A DNA stretch of 64,000 nucleotides from assembly GCF_034531395.1 (NCBI RefSeq), contig NZ_JARVCO010000012.1, positions 1,201,435 to 1,265,434 of the forward strand, written 5' to 3'. The position numbers were made by a program, and so were the translations under genes. The notes beneath the pieces are model-generated. The model did not search any database. It saw only the letters and a list, made by a program, of their open reading frames with translations, and was not told where the DNA came from. This stretch comes from Pontiella agarivorans (GTDB lineage Bacteria > Verrucomicrobiota > Kiritimatiellia > Kiritimatiellales > Pontiellaceae). Positions 1 through 8,474 of the stretch are shown piece by piece (within the stretch, counting starts at the first letter, position 1; each line of letters opens with the position of its first letter).

Positions 1-1
1 G

Positions 2-1081
2 CTGGCGGAAAAGGCGGCGGCGCGGCTTTGTGCGGAAGGTTTGCCGGATAATGTGGATGATGTGGTTGTTCTGGCACATCCGTACGGCTGTTCCCAGCTG
101 GGGGATGATCATGAAGCTTCGCGGACGATTCTCTCGGCATTGGTGAAGCATCCGAATGCCGGAGGTGTGCTGGTGGTTGGTCTGGGGTGTGAAAACAACA
201 CCATGAAAGAGTTCCGGGAGCTGGTCGGGGAAGTGGATGGGGACCGGGTTAAATTTCTGGTGACACAGGCGGTGGAGGACGAGCTGGAAGCATGCGGGAG
301 ATTGCTGCATGAACTGTGCGAAACGGCGGCAAAAGACCGGCGCGGGCCGGTGCCGGTTTCCAAACTTCGGATCGGTCTGAAGTGCGGCGGGTCGGATGCT
401 TTTTCGGGGCTGACAGCCAATGCGCTGGTCGGCGCGGTTTCGGACCGTTTGATTGCTCGCGGTGGTTCGGCCGTGCTGACCGAGATTCCTGAAGCATTCG
501 GTGCGGAAACGATACTGTTCAACCGGTGCGTATCAAAAGCCGTGTTCGATGAGGCGGTGAATGTGGTGAACGATTTCAAGGAATATTTTTTATCCCACGG
601 TGAACCGGTGGGAGAAAATCCGTCGCCGGGCAATAAGGCCGGCGGGATTACGACGCTGGAAGATAAATCGCTCGGTTGTGTGCAGAAGGGCGGAACCGCG
701 CCGTTGAACGATGTGCTGCGTTACGGTGCGCGGGTTCGGAAAAACGGGCTGACTCTGCTGGAGGGTCCCGGTAATGACATTGTGGCTGTCACTGCGCTGG
801 CGGCGGCGGGCTGTCATATGGTGCTGTTTACCACCGGGCGGGGCACGCCGTTGGGCGGACCGGTTCCGGTGGTGAAAATTGCTTCCAATTCGGCGTTGGC
901 CGAGCGGAAGAAAAACTGGATTGATTTCAATGCAGGTGTGCTGATGGAAGGCCGGACGATGGATGGTCTGGGGGATGCGTTTTTTGACGATCTGGTCGAT
1001 GTGGCCTCAGGACGTAAAACGCGGTCGGAAGAAAACGGATATCGGGATTTTGCCATTTGGAAACAGGGAGTGACATTGTGA
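2..1081 (+). CDS. uxaA: UxaA-family dehydratase (altronate dehydratase-like), 5' end outside window
   Basis: The reading frame is open from the window edge, so the N-terminal part, usually a SAF domain, lies outside. The visible part is the large C-terminal domain of the UxaA/GarD family. It has a GCSQLGDDH motif, a GLGCEN motif, a CGGSDAFSGLTANA stretch and a late SLGCVQKGG motif whose cysteines fit metal ligands. Altronate dehydratase converts D-altronate to 2-keto-3-deoxygluconate in the cytoplasm. Its stop codon overlaps the next start by one base, so it is translationally coupled to the galactan genes. In this context it could serve L-galactose catabolism (L-galactonate to tagaturonate to altronate), which is inference. 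Galactarate dehydratase is the main alternative. Confidence 0.85.
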   Translation: MAEKAAARLCAEGLPDNVDDVVVLAHPYGCSQLGDDHEASRTILSALVKHPNAGGVLVVGLGCENNTMKEFRELVGEVDGDRVKFLVTQAVEDELEACGRLLHELCETAAKDRRGPVPVSKLRIGLKCGGSDAFSGLTANALVGAVSDRLIARGGSAVLTEIPEAFGAETILFNRCVSKAVFDEAVNVVNDFKEYFLSHGEPVGENPSPGNKAGGITTLEDKSLGCVQKGGTAPLNDVLRYGARVRKNGLTLLEGPGNDIVAVTALAAAGCHMVLFTTGRGTPLGGPVPVVKIASNSALAERKKNWIDFNAGVLMEGRTMDGLGDAFFDDLVDVASGRKTRSEENGYRDFAIWKQGVTL

Positions 1082-3903
1082 TGAAAAAAGTGCTGGTTGT
1101 TTTAGGTGCATGGATTGCATGGGGCGCTTCGGCACAGCATGCTGAGCGGGTTTATCTGAGCGGTAAAGGGCCGTCGGATGCGGTTGAGTGGGATTTCTTC
1201 TGCTCGGAAGGTCGGAAGAGCGGAGAGTGGACGAAGATTCCGGTGCCGTCGAATTGGGAGCAGCAGGGGTTCGGCGGCTATGCCTATGGACATGATACAC
1301 CAAAAGGGGAGCACGATGAAACGGGCACCTATCGGACAACATTCCTGGTTCCGAAGGCGTGGAAAGACAAGCATGTGCGTATTGTTTTTGAGGGGGCGAT
1401 GAATGAGACGTCAGTTAAAGTTAATGGTAAGGTTGCCGGCGCGCCCAATGAAGGCGGGTATCTTCCGTTCCGGTATAATCTGGACGAAAACGAGCTGAAA
1501 TATGGCGAAGTGAACGAGCTTGAAGTGCTGGTTAAAAAGCGTCCGGAGAATGTGAGTCTGGACCGGGCGGAGCGGAAAGGTGATTACTGGGTATTCGGCG
1601 GAATTTATCGTCCGGTCTATCTGGAGGTGTTGCCGAAAATGTTCATTGATCGTGTTGCCATTGATGCGCAGGCTGACGGCACATTCAGAATGGACGTTTT
1701 TCCGCAGATTTATGATTACGGGAAACTGCGCAAGGGCCATCTTATGGAGCAGGTGGACGAGGTGGTTGCCCGAATCCAGACGCTGGATGGTGAGCCCGTC
1801 GGCGAAATGATGTCAGCACGTATGTACGGCGGGGCAGGAATGGTACGTCTGGAAGGCCGTGTGAATAATCCGAATCTATGGTCGCCGGAATTTCCGAATC
1901 TGTATGCCGTTAAAGTCAGTCTTCGAAAAGAGGGTCGGGTACTTTTTGAAAAAACGGAACGTTTCGGATTCCGTACGTTTGAACTGAGACCGGAAGACGG
2001 GCTTTATCTGAATGGGAAAAAGATTCGTATTCAGGGCGTGAACCGGAATGTGTTTGATCCGCAAACTGCTCGCGCGGTGAACAAAGAGGACGTGTGGAAT
2101 GAGGCCCGTGCAATCAAGGCCATGAATGTGAATATGGTCCGTTCCCATATGCCGGCCACCACTGAATTTATGAATGCCTGCGATGAGCTGGGCCTGTTTG
2201 TTATTGTGGAGCTTTGCACCTGGAGTACTCCTGTGATTGATACGCCGATTGCACGTAATCTTGTTTTTGAACTGGTCGCTAAATATCAGAATCATCCGAG
2301 TGTCCTATTCTGGGCGAATGGTAATGAAGGCGGGTTCAATCTTGAGGTGGGCGGGTTGTATCATCTTCTGGATATTCAGCGTCGGCCTGTGCTTCATCCG
2401 TGGCTCCATAATGAGGCGTTGGATACGATGCATTATCCGGCTTATAAACAGTTGGTTGAGCGGCTTCGCGGACCGCGGGTTTATATGCCTACCGAGTTTA
2501 TGCACGGATTATACGATGGCGGTATGGGAGCCGGGCTGGAGGATTATTGGGAGGCTATCCGTAAGTCAGCCTATGGTGCCGGCGGCATTCTCTGGTGCTG
2601 GAAAGATGCCGCGATTGCCCGGACGGATCGGGGCGGAAAACTGGACACTTTCGGAAACCGTTCTGCAGATGGGGTGGTTGGGCCGAACGGTGAAAAGGAA
2701 GCCAGTTATTTTACAGTACGCGAAATCTGGTCGCCGATACAGATTCCTGTTGAAACGCTGCCGAATGATTTTTCCGGAACGCTGCCGGTTGAAAACCGTT
2801 ATTACGATACCTCGCTGAATCGCTGTACTCTGGAATGGGAACTGGTGGATTATTCCGGACCCTACGACGCGAAGGCTTCGATAAACGTTCTGGAAAAGGG
2901 CCGCTTGCAGGGACCGAATGTAGAGCCGGGGAAAACCGGTGCAATTAAACTACCTCTTCCGGCCGACTGGCGCAATGCTGATGCGTTGAAACTCCGCGCA
3001 TTCGGCGTGAATGGCGTTGAGGTTATGCAGTGGACCTGGCCGATTTCTACTTCTCAGACTGAACGGAAAACGATGGCGGGGGTTAAGCCGGAACCGTTGA
3101 AGGGGAAACCTTTTGATATTCAAATGGGCGAAACGCTGTGGTCTTTTTCTCCGGAAACCGGACAGTTGTTAAACTGTACGGTCGGCGATCATGTTGTCGG
3201 GCCCGTTTCCGGACCGAATCTCTATGCCGGAATTTCTGATCAGGCCTTTGATTTTACATTCGATTGGAACGCCACGGTTGTTAAACAGAACGACGCCATA
3301 GTAATTGAATCAAAGAGTCGTGATGGAGCTTCGTCGTTCCGCTGGACGCTGGCGCCGGGTGGCCTGGTTCAACTCGACTATTCATTTGCTCCGATTGAAT
3401 CTCCGGTGATCTATTGTGCAGTTGGTTTTGATCTGCCCGAAGAGGAGGTTCAAAGCAAGCGCTGGCTGGGTGATGGTCCGTTCCGTATTTGGGGAAACCG
3501 GCGGAAAGGTCCGCAATATGGGCTGTGGGAAAATGAATACAACGATGCCATCACCGGGGTGACCTGGGAATATCCGGAATTCAAGGGAATATTCAGTGAT
3601 GTGGAATGGATGCGCTTGAGCCTGAAAGGCGGGCATTCACTGCTTATCAAATCGCCTGCTCCCGCTGAAGTCGGTGTACTGATTCCGAAAAATTCGGAAG
3701 GTCCGCGAGGAGACCGGAAGCATCCGACCGGTCCGAGCAATGCGATGTGGGATTATCCCGAATCCGGTGGGTTGTTCTTGTTTCATAAGCTGCCGCCGGT
3801 CGGCACGAAATCAAAAGATATTTCGCTGCTGGGTCCACAGAGTGGGCTCGTAAAACGGTCTGAACAGATCACCGGCCGTGTTACGTTTCACTCTTTTGAA
3901 TAG
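1081..3903 (+). CDS. GH2 family glycoside hydrolase (beta-galactosidase-like), secreted
   Basis: 940 residues from ATG 1081; this start overlaps the previous stop and opens a signal peptide ending near GASAQ. The domains follow LacZ order: N-terminal jelly roll (PVPSNWEQQGF), immunoglobulin-like domain, TIM barrel, and a C-terminal beta-sandwich with a LacZ small-domain-like tail. The acid/base is Glu416 in NGNEGG and the nucleophile is Glu472 in MPTEFMHG. It probably removes beta-linked galactose from red-algal galactan fragments in the periplasm or outside the cell. It is a close paralogue of the gene at 5657-8446 on the other side of a sulfatase. The exact substrate cannot be read from sequence; beta-glucuronidase or other GH2 activities remain possible. 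Confidence 0.88.
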   Translation: MKKVLVVLGAWIAWGASAQHAERVYLSGKGPSDAVEWDFFCSEGRKSGEWTKIPVPSNWEQQGFGGYAYGHDTPKGEHDETGTYRTTFLVPKAWKDKHVRIVFEGAMNETSVKVNGKVAGAPNEGGYLPFRYNLDENELKYGEVNELEVLVKKRPENVSLDRAERKGDYWVFGGIYRPVYLEVLPKMFIDRVAIDAQADGTFRMDVFPQIYDYGKLRKGHLMEQVDEVVARIQTLDGEPVGEMMSARMYGGAGMVRLEGRVNNPNLWSPEFPNLYAVKVSLRKEGRVLFEKTERFGFRTFELRPEDGLYLNGKKIRIQGVNRNVFDPQTARAVNKEDVWNEARAIKAMNVNMVRSHMPATTEFMNACDELGLFVIVELCTWSTPVIDTPIARNLVFELVAKYQNHPSVLFWANGNEGGFNLEVGGLYHLLDIQRRPVLHPWLHNEALDTMHYPAYKQLVERLRGPRVYMPTEFMHGLYDGGMGAGLEDYWEAIRKSAYGAGGILWCWKDAAIARTDRGGKLDTFGNRSADGVVGPNGEKEASYFTVREIWSPIQIPVETLPNDFSGTLPVENRYYDTSLNRCTLEWELVDYSGPYDAKASINVLEKGRLQGPNVEPGKTGAIKLPLPADWRNADALKLRAFGVNGVEVMQWTWPISTSQTERKTMAGVKPEPLKGKPFDIQMGETLWSFSPETGQLLNCTVGDHVVGPVSGPNLYAGISDQAFDFTFDWNATVVKQNDAIVIESKSRDGASSFRWTLAPGGLVQLDYSFAPIESPVIYCAVGFDLPEEEVQSKRWLGDGPFRIWGNRRKGPQYGLWENEYNDAITGVTWEYPEFKGIFSDVEWMRLSLKGGHSLLIKSPAPAEVGVLIPKNSEGPRGDRKHPTGPSNAMWDYPESGGLFLFHKLPPVGTKSKDISLLGPQSGLVKRSEQITGRVTFHSFE

Positions 3904-3932
3904 GATTTGTATTTGTTGTTCGGAGAAGGAAT

Positions 3933-5609
3933 ATGAATTACAAAAAAAAATATCTGATGACCGGATGGCTGCTTGCGTTCAGTTTTCTCGTACTGATGAC
4001 GGTTGCTGATTCGGCGCAGAAACGTCCAAACCTTCTTTTCATTCTATCGGATGATCAGGGCTGGGGGGATATCGGATTTCATGATCCGGCGCTTTATTCT
4101 CCGAATCTGGACCGGCTGGCGGAACAGAACCTGGAGCTTACGCATCACTATGCGGCACCGCAATGCACTCCGAGCAGAGTTTCGTTTCTGACTGGACGTT
4201 ATGCGCAACGGTTCGGTCCGCAGGCGATTATTGCGGGGTATAATGTACAGGCTATTCCGTTTGGGACACCAACGTTGGCGAGTCTCCTCAAAGCACAGGG
4301 GTACGACACTGCATTAATCGGAAAGTGGCACCTGGGTTCGGTTCCGGGACAGCATCCGAATTTATGGGGATTTGATTATTCCTATGGATCACTTGGAGGT
4401 GCTGTCGGAGTGTATGACCATCGCTACCGGTTACGCAAAAAAGACTATGTCAACACCTGGCACCGTAACGGTGAGCTGATTCCGGGGCATGAAAATGGAA
4501 AGCCCTATGAAGAGGGAACCCATGTGACCGATCTTATCACGAAAGATGCAATCCGCTTTTTAAAACAGAAACGAGAGCAGCCTTTTTTTCTCTATTTAGC
4601 GTATACTGCGGTGCATACCCCGCTGGCGGAAGAGGATAAATGGTTTAAGGACCCTGAAGGGAAAATTCAGAAAATAAAAGATGAAAGTCGTCGGTTGATG
4701 GCGGCTTCGGTGCATCATCTTGATGATGCCGTCGGGCAGGTGCTGCAGGCGTTGGCAGAGACCGGAGTGCTGGAGAATACAATAGTGGTCTATTCATCAG
4801 ACAATGGCGGAGTGGCTGGTGGACATCAAGGAGGAGGGTACGCAGAACCGAATCCGGATCTGAAACCCGGGTACAGCAGTAACGGCGAACTGCGTTCCGG
4901 AAAAACCCATGTATATGAAGGTGGAATTCGTGTTCCAACCATTGTCAGTTGGCCGGGGGTGCTGGGAAAAGGTGTGATTGATGATCCGGTGCATATTTGC
5001 GACTGGCTTCCAACCTTTGGAAAAATAGCGGGGGTGGAGCTTCCGAGTAATCTTGATGGAAGGGATATTCTTCCTGTGCTCAAGGGAGAGCCGGCGGAAC
5101 CGCGCGGTTTTTACTGGGCGCGCGGAAAACAGATTCCGTGGTCCAGGCGCGCTGTGCGCCGGGGAGGCTGGAAGCTGGTTAATGAGGGGCAGTCGTGGGC
5201 GCTGTATCATTTAGAGACGGATCCCGGGGAGCAGAAAAATCTGGCGGAAAAATATCCGGAGAAAGTGAAGTCGCTATTGGATTTTTATGAATCCGAAGCG
5301 GCAAAAGACGAAGGGCGGCCGTTGATGTCGGTCTGGATCAAGGGGCCGAAGACGGTTACTTCGGGACGCGATGCGGTATTTGAGCTGGTTTGCAGTGAGC
5401 CCATGAAGTTGATGAAAGATGATTTATACATCGATGGCGCTGAAGTAACGGCGATTGAACATCGTGGAAAAACGGTGAGTGTTACGGTGCAGTCGACGGG
5501 AAAACCTCAGATTATTTTACAGGTCAAAGAAGGGGTAATTAAAAATGAAAACGGGCGGGTAAACCAGCCTTCGAGCCCGTTTCGGTGTGCGGTTGAAAAA
5601 GGAAACTGA
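3933..5609 (+). CDS. S1-family sulfatase (formylglycine-dependent), secreted
   Basis: 558 residues with an N-terminal hydrophobic signal (about residues 8-28). The sulfatase start motif RPNLLFILSDDQGWGD supplies the paired metal-binding aspartates. The CTPSR signature places the formylglycine precursor at Cys78, and GKWHLG and SSDNGG follow as expected. It would remove sulfate esters from galactan chains or oligosaccharides in the periplasm. It sits between two paralogous GH2 genes with gaps of about 30-50 bases, which suggests desulfation is coupled to exo-galactosidase action. The C-terminal 90 residues after the sulfatase fold look like a small beta-rich extension. Sulfate position specificity is unknown. 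Confidence 0.92.
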   Translation: MNYKKKYLMTGWLLAFSFLVLMTVADSAQKRPNLLFILSDDQGWGDIGFHDPALYSPNLDRLAEQNLELTHHYAAPQCTPSRVSFLTGRYAQRFGPQAIIAGYNVQAIPFGTPTLASLLKAQGYDTALIGKWHLGSVPGQHPNLWGFDYSYGSLGGAVGVYDHRYRLRKKDYVNTWHRNGELIPGHENGKPYEEGTHVTDLITKDAIRFLKQKREQPFFLYLAYTAVHTPLAEEDKWFKDPEGKIQKIKDESRRLMAASVHHLDDAVGQVLQALAETGVLENTIVVYSSDNGGVAGGHQGGGYAEPNPDLKPGYSSNGELRSGKTHVYEGGIRVPTIVSWPGVLGKGVIDDPVHICDWLPTFGKIAGVELPSNLDGRDILPVLKGEPAEPRGFYWARGKQIPWSRRAVRRGGWKLVNEGQSWALYHLETDPGEQKNLAEKYPEKVKSLLDFYESEAAKDEGRPLMSVWIKGPKTVTSGRDAVFELVCSEPMKLMKDDLYIDGAEVTAIEHRGKTVSVTVQSTGKPQIILQVKEGVIKNENGRVNQPSSPFRCAVEKGN

Positions 5610-5656
5610 ACATATATATCCATATTAAAAAGGAATTGTCAGAAACGGAGAGCACG

Positions 5657-8446
5657 ATGAGATGCAGGTTAGCGATAGTCAGTTTGGTGTTGGGTATGAT
5701 GAGTCCCGTCTTTGGAGCATCAACTGCTGAGCGGGTTTATCTGAGCGGTAAAGGGCCGTCGGATGCAGTTGAATGGGATTTCTTTTGTTCCAATGGTCGG
5801 AAAAGCGGGGAGTGGACGAAGATTCCGGTGCCGTCGAACTGGGAACAGCAGGGGTTCGGCGAATACAACTATGGCCATGAACCGGCTGCAGAAAAAGCAG
5901 ACGAAACGGGCCGCTATAAAACCACCTTTTTTGTTCCGAAGGAATGGAAAGATAAACATGTGCGTCTGGTGTTTGAAGGATCCATGACGCAGACCGAGGT
6001 GACGATTAACGGTAAGCAGGCCGGGTTCCCGAACTATGGCGGCTATCTTCCGTTCCGCTATATTCTGGATAAAACCAAGCTGAAATACGGTGAAGAAAAT
6101 ACTCTCGAAGTACTGGTGAAGAAGAAACCGGATAACGACAGTCTGGATCAGGCGGAGCGTAAGGCGGATTACTGGGTATTCGGCGGGATCTACCGGCCGG
6201 TTTATCTGGAAGTGCTGCCGCGTGAATTTGTGAACCGGGTGGCGATCGATGCGCAGATGGACGGCACGTTTAAAATGGATGTTTTTCCACAGGTGCAGCA
6301 GCCCACCAAATTCCGCGAGGAGTTTAAGGAATACGTGGATGAACTTACCGCGCAGATCCAGACGCTGGACGGGGAGAATGTCGGAAAGCCGATGTTAGCT
6401 CCCATTTATGGTTCGGCCGGTCGCATCCGTTTTGAAAACCACATTAAAAAACCGGCGCTGTGGTCGCCGGAACATCCGAACCTGTATCAGGTGAAACTGA
6501 CGTTGAAGCACAAGGGGAAGGTGCTGTCTACAACGATTGAACGTTTCGGTTTCCGGACATTTGAGCACCGGCTGGGTGACGGACTTTATCTGAATGGAAA
6601 ACGTATTCTGATCAAAGGGGTGAATCGCAATGTGTTTGATCCGCAGCATGGCCGGGCGATTGATGCAGAGCGGGTCTGGCGCGAAGCGCGTGAGATCAAG
6701 GCGATGAATGCCAATCTGGTACGTTCCCATATGCCGCCGACTATGGAATTTATGAGGGCGTGTGATGAGCTGGGTCTGATGGTGATCACGGAGCTGTGCA
6801 ACTGGCATGATCCGGTGATTGATACACCGGTTGCACGTAATCTGGTGTATGAGCTGGTTACAACCTATCAGAATCATCCGTCGGTGATTATCTGGGCGAA
6901 CGGCAATGAAAACGGATTTAATCTGGAAGTGGATGAACTGTATCATCTTTACGATCTGCAGAATCGTCCGATCATTCATCCATGGGCCTATTTTGAAGGG
7001 ATGAATACCAAGCATTATCCGGATTGGAAGGAATTCCAGCTGCGTTTGAGTCACGATAAGGTTTATCTGCCGACCGAGTTTCTGCATGGCCTTTATGACG
7101 GGGGTCACGGGGCCGGACTGCAGGACTACTGGGATGCGATTAAAGCTTCGCCGATCGCGGCGGGCGGGGTGCTCTGGTGTTGGGCCGATGCGGCGATTGC
7201 CCGCACAGACCGCAACGGCATGCTGGATACTGACGGCAATCATTCGGCGGACGGTATCGTTGGGCCGAACGGAGAGAAGGAGGCCAGCTATTATTCCATC
7301 CGTGAAATCTGGTCGCCGATACAGATTGCCATGAAAACGCTTCCGGATAATTTCAGCGGAAAAATTCCGCTGGAAAACCAGTTCTATGAAACCCGCCTGG
7401 ATGCCTGTTCGTTTGAGTGGAAGCTCGTGAACCATACCGGACCGTTTGAAACAGCGAAAAGCAGCGTGCAGGCCGAAGGACGGGTGAAAGGACCTAAAAT
7501 AAAACCCGGAAAAACGGGGGAGCTGAAACTGCGGTTTCCGGATAATTGGCAAAATGCTACGGCACTTGAATTGCGTGCATTCAGTTCCGACGGGCGGGAA
7601 ATTATGCAGTGGGCCTGGCCCATTCGTTCTCCGGAAATTAAAGGCGCCGAAGCTGTCGTGCGACAGGCCGAAGACAACTTGTTCGAAATCAAAGCCGGAA
7701 AAACCACCTGGAAGTTTTCACCTGAAACCGGGCAATTACTGAACTGCAGTGCTGAAGGATTCGGCCGGGGCCCCGTACTTTATGCGGGCACACTGGACGG
7801 TGCTTTGGAATTTTCCCGTATCTGGAAAACCTCGGTTGTGAAAAAGGGCAATTCCGTAGTCGTCAGATCGATCTGCGAAGATGCGTCATTCAGCTGGACG
7901 GTTCAGCCGGATGGTTCGGCGGTGCTGGATTATGATTTTTCGGCTCCGACCAATGAGCTGGTGTATGCCGCAATCGGGTTTGATCTGGAAGAAACCGCGG
8001 TGGCTTCCAAGCGGTGGCTGGGGCAGGGTCCGGACCGTATCTGGGGCAACCGGCTGCGCGGTCCGCAGTTCGGGCTGTGGGACAATGAATACAACGATCA
8101 TATCGTCGGTGTGAACTGGGGCGAAACGCCCTTTAAAGGCATTTTCGGCAACGTCGACTGGATGCAGCTGAATCTGAAATCCGGGAAATCACTGCTGGTG
8201 GATACGGATTATGCGGCGGTCGGAGTGCTGCGCCCGGCCAATGCGGAGGGTGAGCGGGATAAACACGGGCCGACCAGTCCGGTGCATGCCTGGTGGCACT
8301 ATCCGGAAACCGGCGGTCTGTATCTGTTCCATAAACTTCCGGGGACCGGAACCAAATTCGCGAATGCGTGGGAGCTGGGACCTCAGGGTTGTCCGGAACT
8401 GCTCAAAAGATCTATTGCTGGTAAGGTGAGCTTTATGGTTAGGTAA
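5657..8446 (+). CDS. GH2 family glycoside hydrolase (beta-galactosidase-like), secreted paralogue
   Basis: 929 residues from ATG 5657, which is preceded by GGAG at about 5648 and opens a signal peptide ending near VFGAS; an upstream TTG in frame at 5636 is less likely. The architecture and motifs match the gene at 1081-3903 along the whole length. Glu418 in NGNENG is the predicted acid/base and Glu474 in PTEFLHG the nucleophile. The first mature residues are encoded by a 42-base segment (5725-5766) identical to 1140-1181. This is a lineage-specific duplication around a sulfatase. The two copies differ in the loop after the immunoglobulin-like domain, which may separate their substrates. Confidence 0.88.
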   Translation: MRCRLAIVSLVLGMMSPVFGASTAERVYLSGKGPSDAVEWDFFCSNGRKSGEWTKIPVPSNWEQQGFGEYNYGHEPAAEKADETGRYKTTFFVPKEWKDKHVRLVFEGSMTQTEVTINGKQAGFPNYGGYLPFRYILDKTKLKYGEENTLEVLVKKKPDNDSLDQAERKADYWVFGGIYRPVYLEVLPREFVNRVAIDAQMDGTFKMDVFPQVQQPTKFREEFKEYVDELTAQIQTLDGENVGKPMLAPIYGSAGRIRFENHIKKPALWSPEHPNLYQVKLTLKHKGKVLSTTIERFGFRTFEHRLGDGLYLNGKRILIKGVNRNVFDPQHGRAIDAERVWREAREIKAMNANLVRSHMPPTMEFMRACDELGLMVITELCNWHDPVIDTPVARNLVYELVTTYQNHPSVIIWANGNENGFNLEVDELYHLYDLQNRPIIHPWAYFEGMNTKHYPDWKEFQLRLSHDKVYLPTEFLHGLYDGGHGAGLQDYWDAIKASPIAAGGVLWCWADAAIARTDRNGMLDTDGNHSADGIVGPNGEKEASYYSIREIWSPIQIAMKTLPDNFSGKIPLENQFYETRLDACSFEWKLVNHTGPFETAKSSVQAEGRVKGPKIKPGKTGELKLRFPDNWQNATALELRAFSSDGREIMQWAWPIRSPEIKGAEAVVRQAEDNLFEIKAGKTTWKFSPETGQLLNCSAEGFGRGPVLYAGTLDGALEFSRIWKTSVVKKGNSVVVRSICEDASFSWTVQPDGSAVLDYDFSAPTNELVYAAIGFDLEETAVASKRWLGQGPDRIWGNRLRGPQFGLWDNEYNDHIVGVNWGETPFKGIFGNVDWMQLNLKSGKSLLVDTDYAAVGVLRPANAEGERDKHGPTSPVHAWWHYPETGGLYLFHKLPGTGTKFANAWELGPQGCPELLKRSIAGKVSFMVR

Positions 8447-8474
8447 ATTATAATACAAGCTAACTGGAGGGGTT

